This document shows positions 5,466 through 5,573 of a DNA stretch of 5,573 bases, in pieces. This DNA is from Ruminiclostridium sp. GTDB taxonomy: Bacteria > Bacillota > Clostridia > Oscillospirales > Oscillospiraceae. The DNA lies in assembly GCA_021442645.1 (NCBI GenBank), contig JABUSR010000259.1, positions 1 to 5,573 on the forward strand, in the 5' to 3' direction. The notes under the pieces are model-generated. The model was not told where the DNA came from, made no database searches, and saw only the letters and a program-made list of their open reading frames with translations. Each line of letters starts with the position of its first letter. The first letter of the stretch is position 1. The position numbers were made by a program, and so were the translations under genes.

Positions 5466-5573
5466 TTATCCCTTGATTTGTTTCGAGTATTTCCCCCTAT
5501 AGATAGCCCGCATGAGCCACACATCAAGATTCGAAAGCAAGGATTCTTTTCCGATGGCTCTGGTGTGAAGGGC
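5466..5573 (-). CDS. 3' end of an upstream gene, unidentified (truncated by window edge)
   Basis: On the minus strand a frame stays open from the window edge for 35 codons and ends with TAA at 5466-5468. Its last residues read SNLDVWLMRAIYRGKYSKQIKG, a basic, partly amphipathic C-terminus that I do not recognise; a glycosyltransferase or methyltransferase tail would be possible given the GtrA neighbour, but nothing in it proves that. Only three bases separate its stop from the ATG of the GtrA-aminotransferase gene, and the latter's ribosome binding site lies within its last codons. This spacing indicates translational coupling in one operon, which is the main reason to consider the frame real rather than chance. 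Confidence 0.55.
   Translation of the reverse strand, partial: ALHTRAIGKESLLSNLDVWLMRAIYRGKYSKQIKG
5469..5474 (-). promoter_or_regulatory. Ribosome binding site of the GtrA-aminotransferase gene
   Basis: AAGGGA on the minus strand, six bases before the ATG at 5460-5462, inside the last codons of the upstream frame. It is a moderate match to the consensus. There is no room for a promoter between the two frames. Confidence 0.55.

Overview
The window looks like a chromosomal stretch from a Gram-positive, anaerobic Clostridia-type bacterium, most likely an Oscillospiraceae-like gut organism. The evidence is a moderately high GC content in the genes, AT-rich spacers, strong AAGGAGG-type ribosome binding sites, a Gram-positive-style lipoprotein with a Thr/Glu-rich stalk, and an iron-sulfur-flavoprotein-like reductase typical of anaerobes. 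The taxonomic assignment is an inference from style only. I see no phage, transposase, CRISPR or RNA gene.

Layout from left to right. Positions 1-239 hold no convincing gene: there is an AT-rich 13-bp hairpin (18-47), a GC-rich stretch, and an 18-nt perfect palindrome (205-222) just past the end of the first gene. A small secreted lipoprotein of unknown function lies on the minus strand (240-809). It is preceded by a near-consensus promoter (904-932) and a leader that can fold into a hairpin. Next on the minus strand is a membrane-embedded spermidine synthase-like protein (991-2646), read from a TTG start with a purine-rich binding site. It is divided by a 144-bp divergent intergenic region from a plus-strand flavodoxin-fold reductase with a four-cysteine cluster motif (2791-3360). 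A long hairpin (3393-3436) sits between that gene and the next, convergent one, and probably terminates both.

The right third (3498-5462, minus strand) is the most interesting part. It is one 654-codon reading frame that joins a four-helix GtrA-type membrane domain to a class III PLP-dependent aminotransferase of the glutamate-1-semialdehyde aminomutase type. A strong Shine-Dalgarno sequence and ATG occur exactly at the domain junction, so the locus may make both a membrane-anchored fusion and a free soluble enzyme. Three bases upstream of the fusion gene ends another, truncated reading frame (5466-5573) that enters from the right edge. These two form the tail of an operon that begins outside the window.

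The left and centre genes look like unrelated single-gene units with their own promoters. The GtrA-aminotransferase operon is the only part with signs of a multi-gene pathway, perhaps envelope glycan or lipid-linked sugar modification. That role is inferred from the GtrA domain alone.
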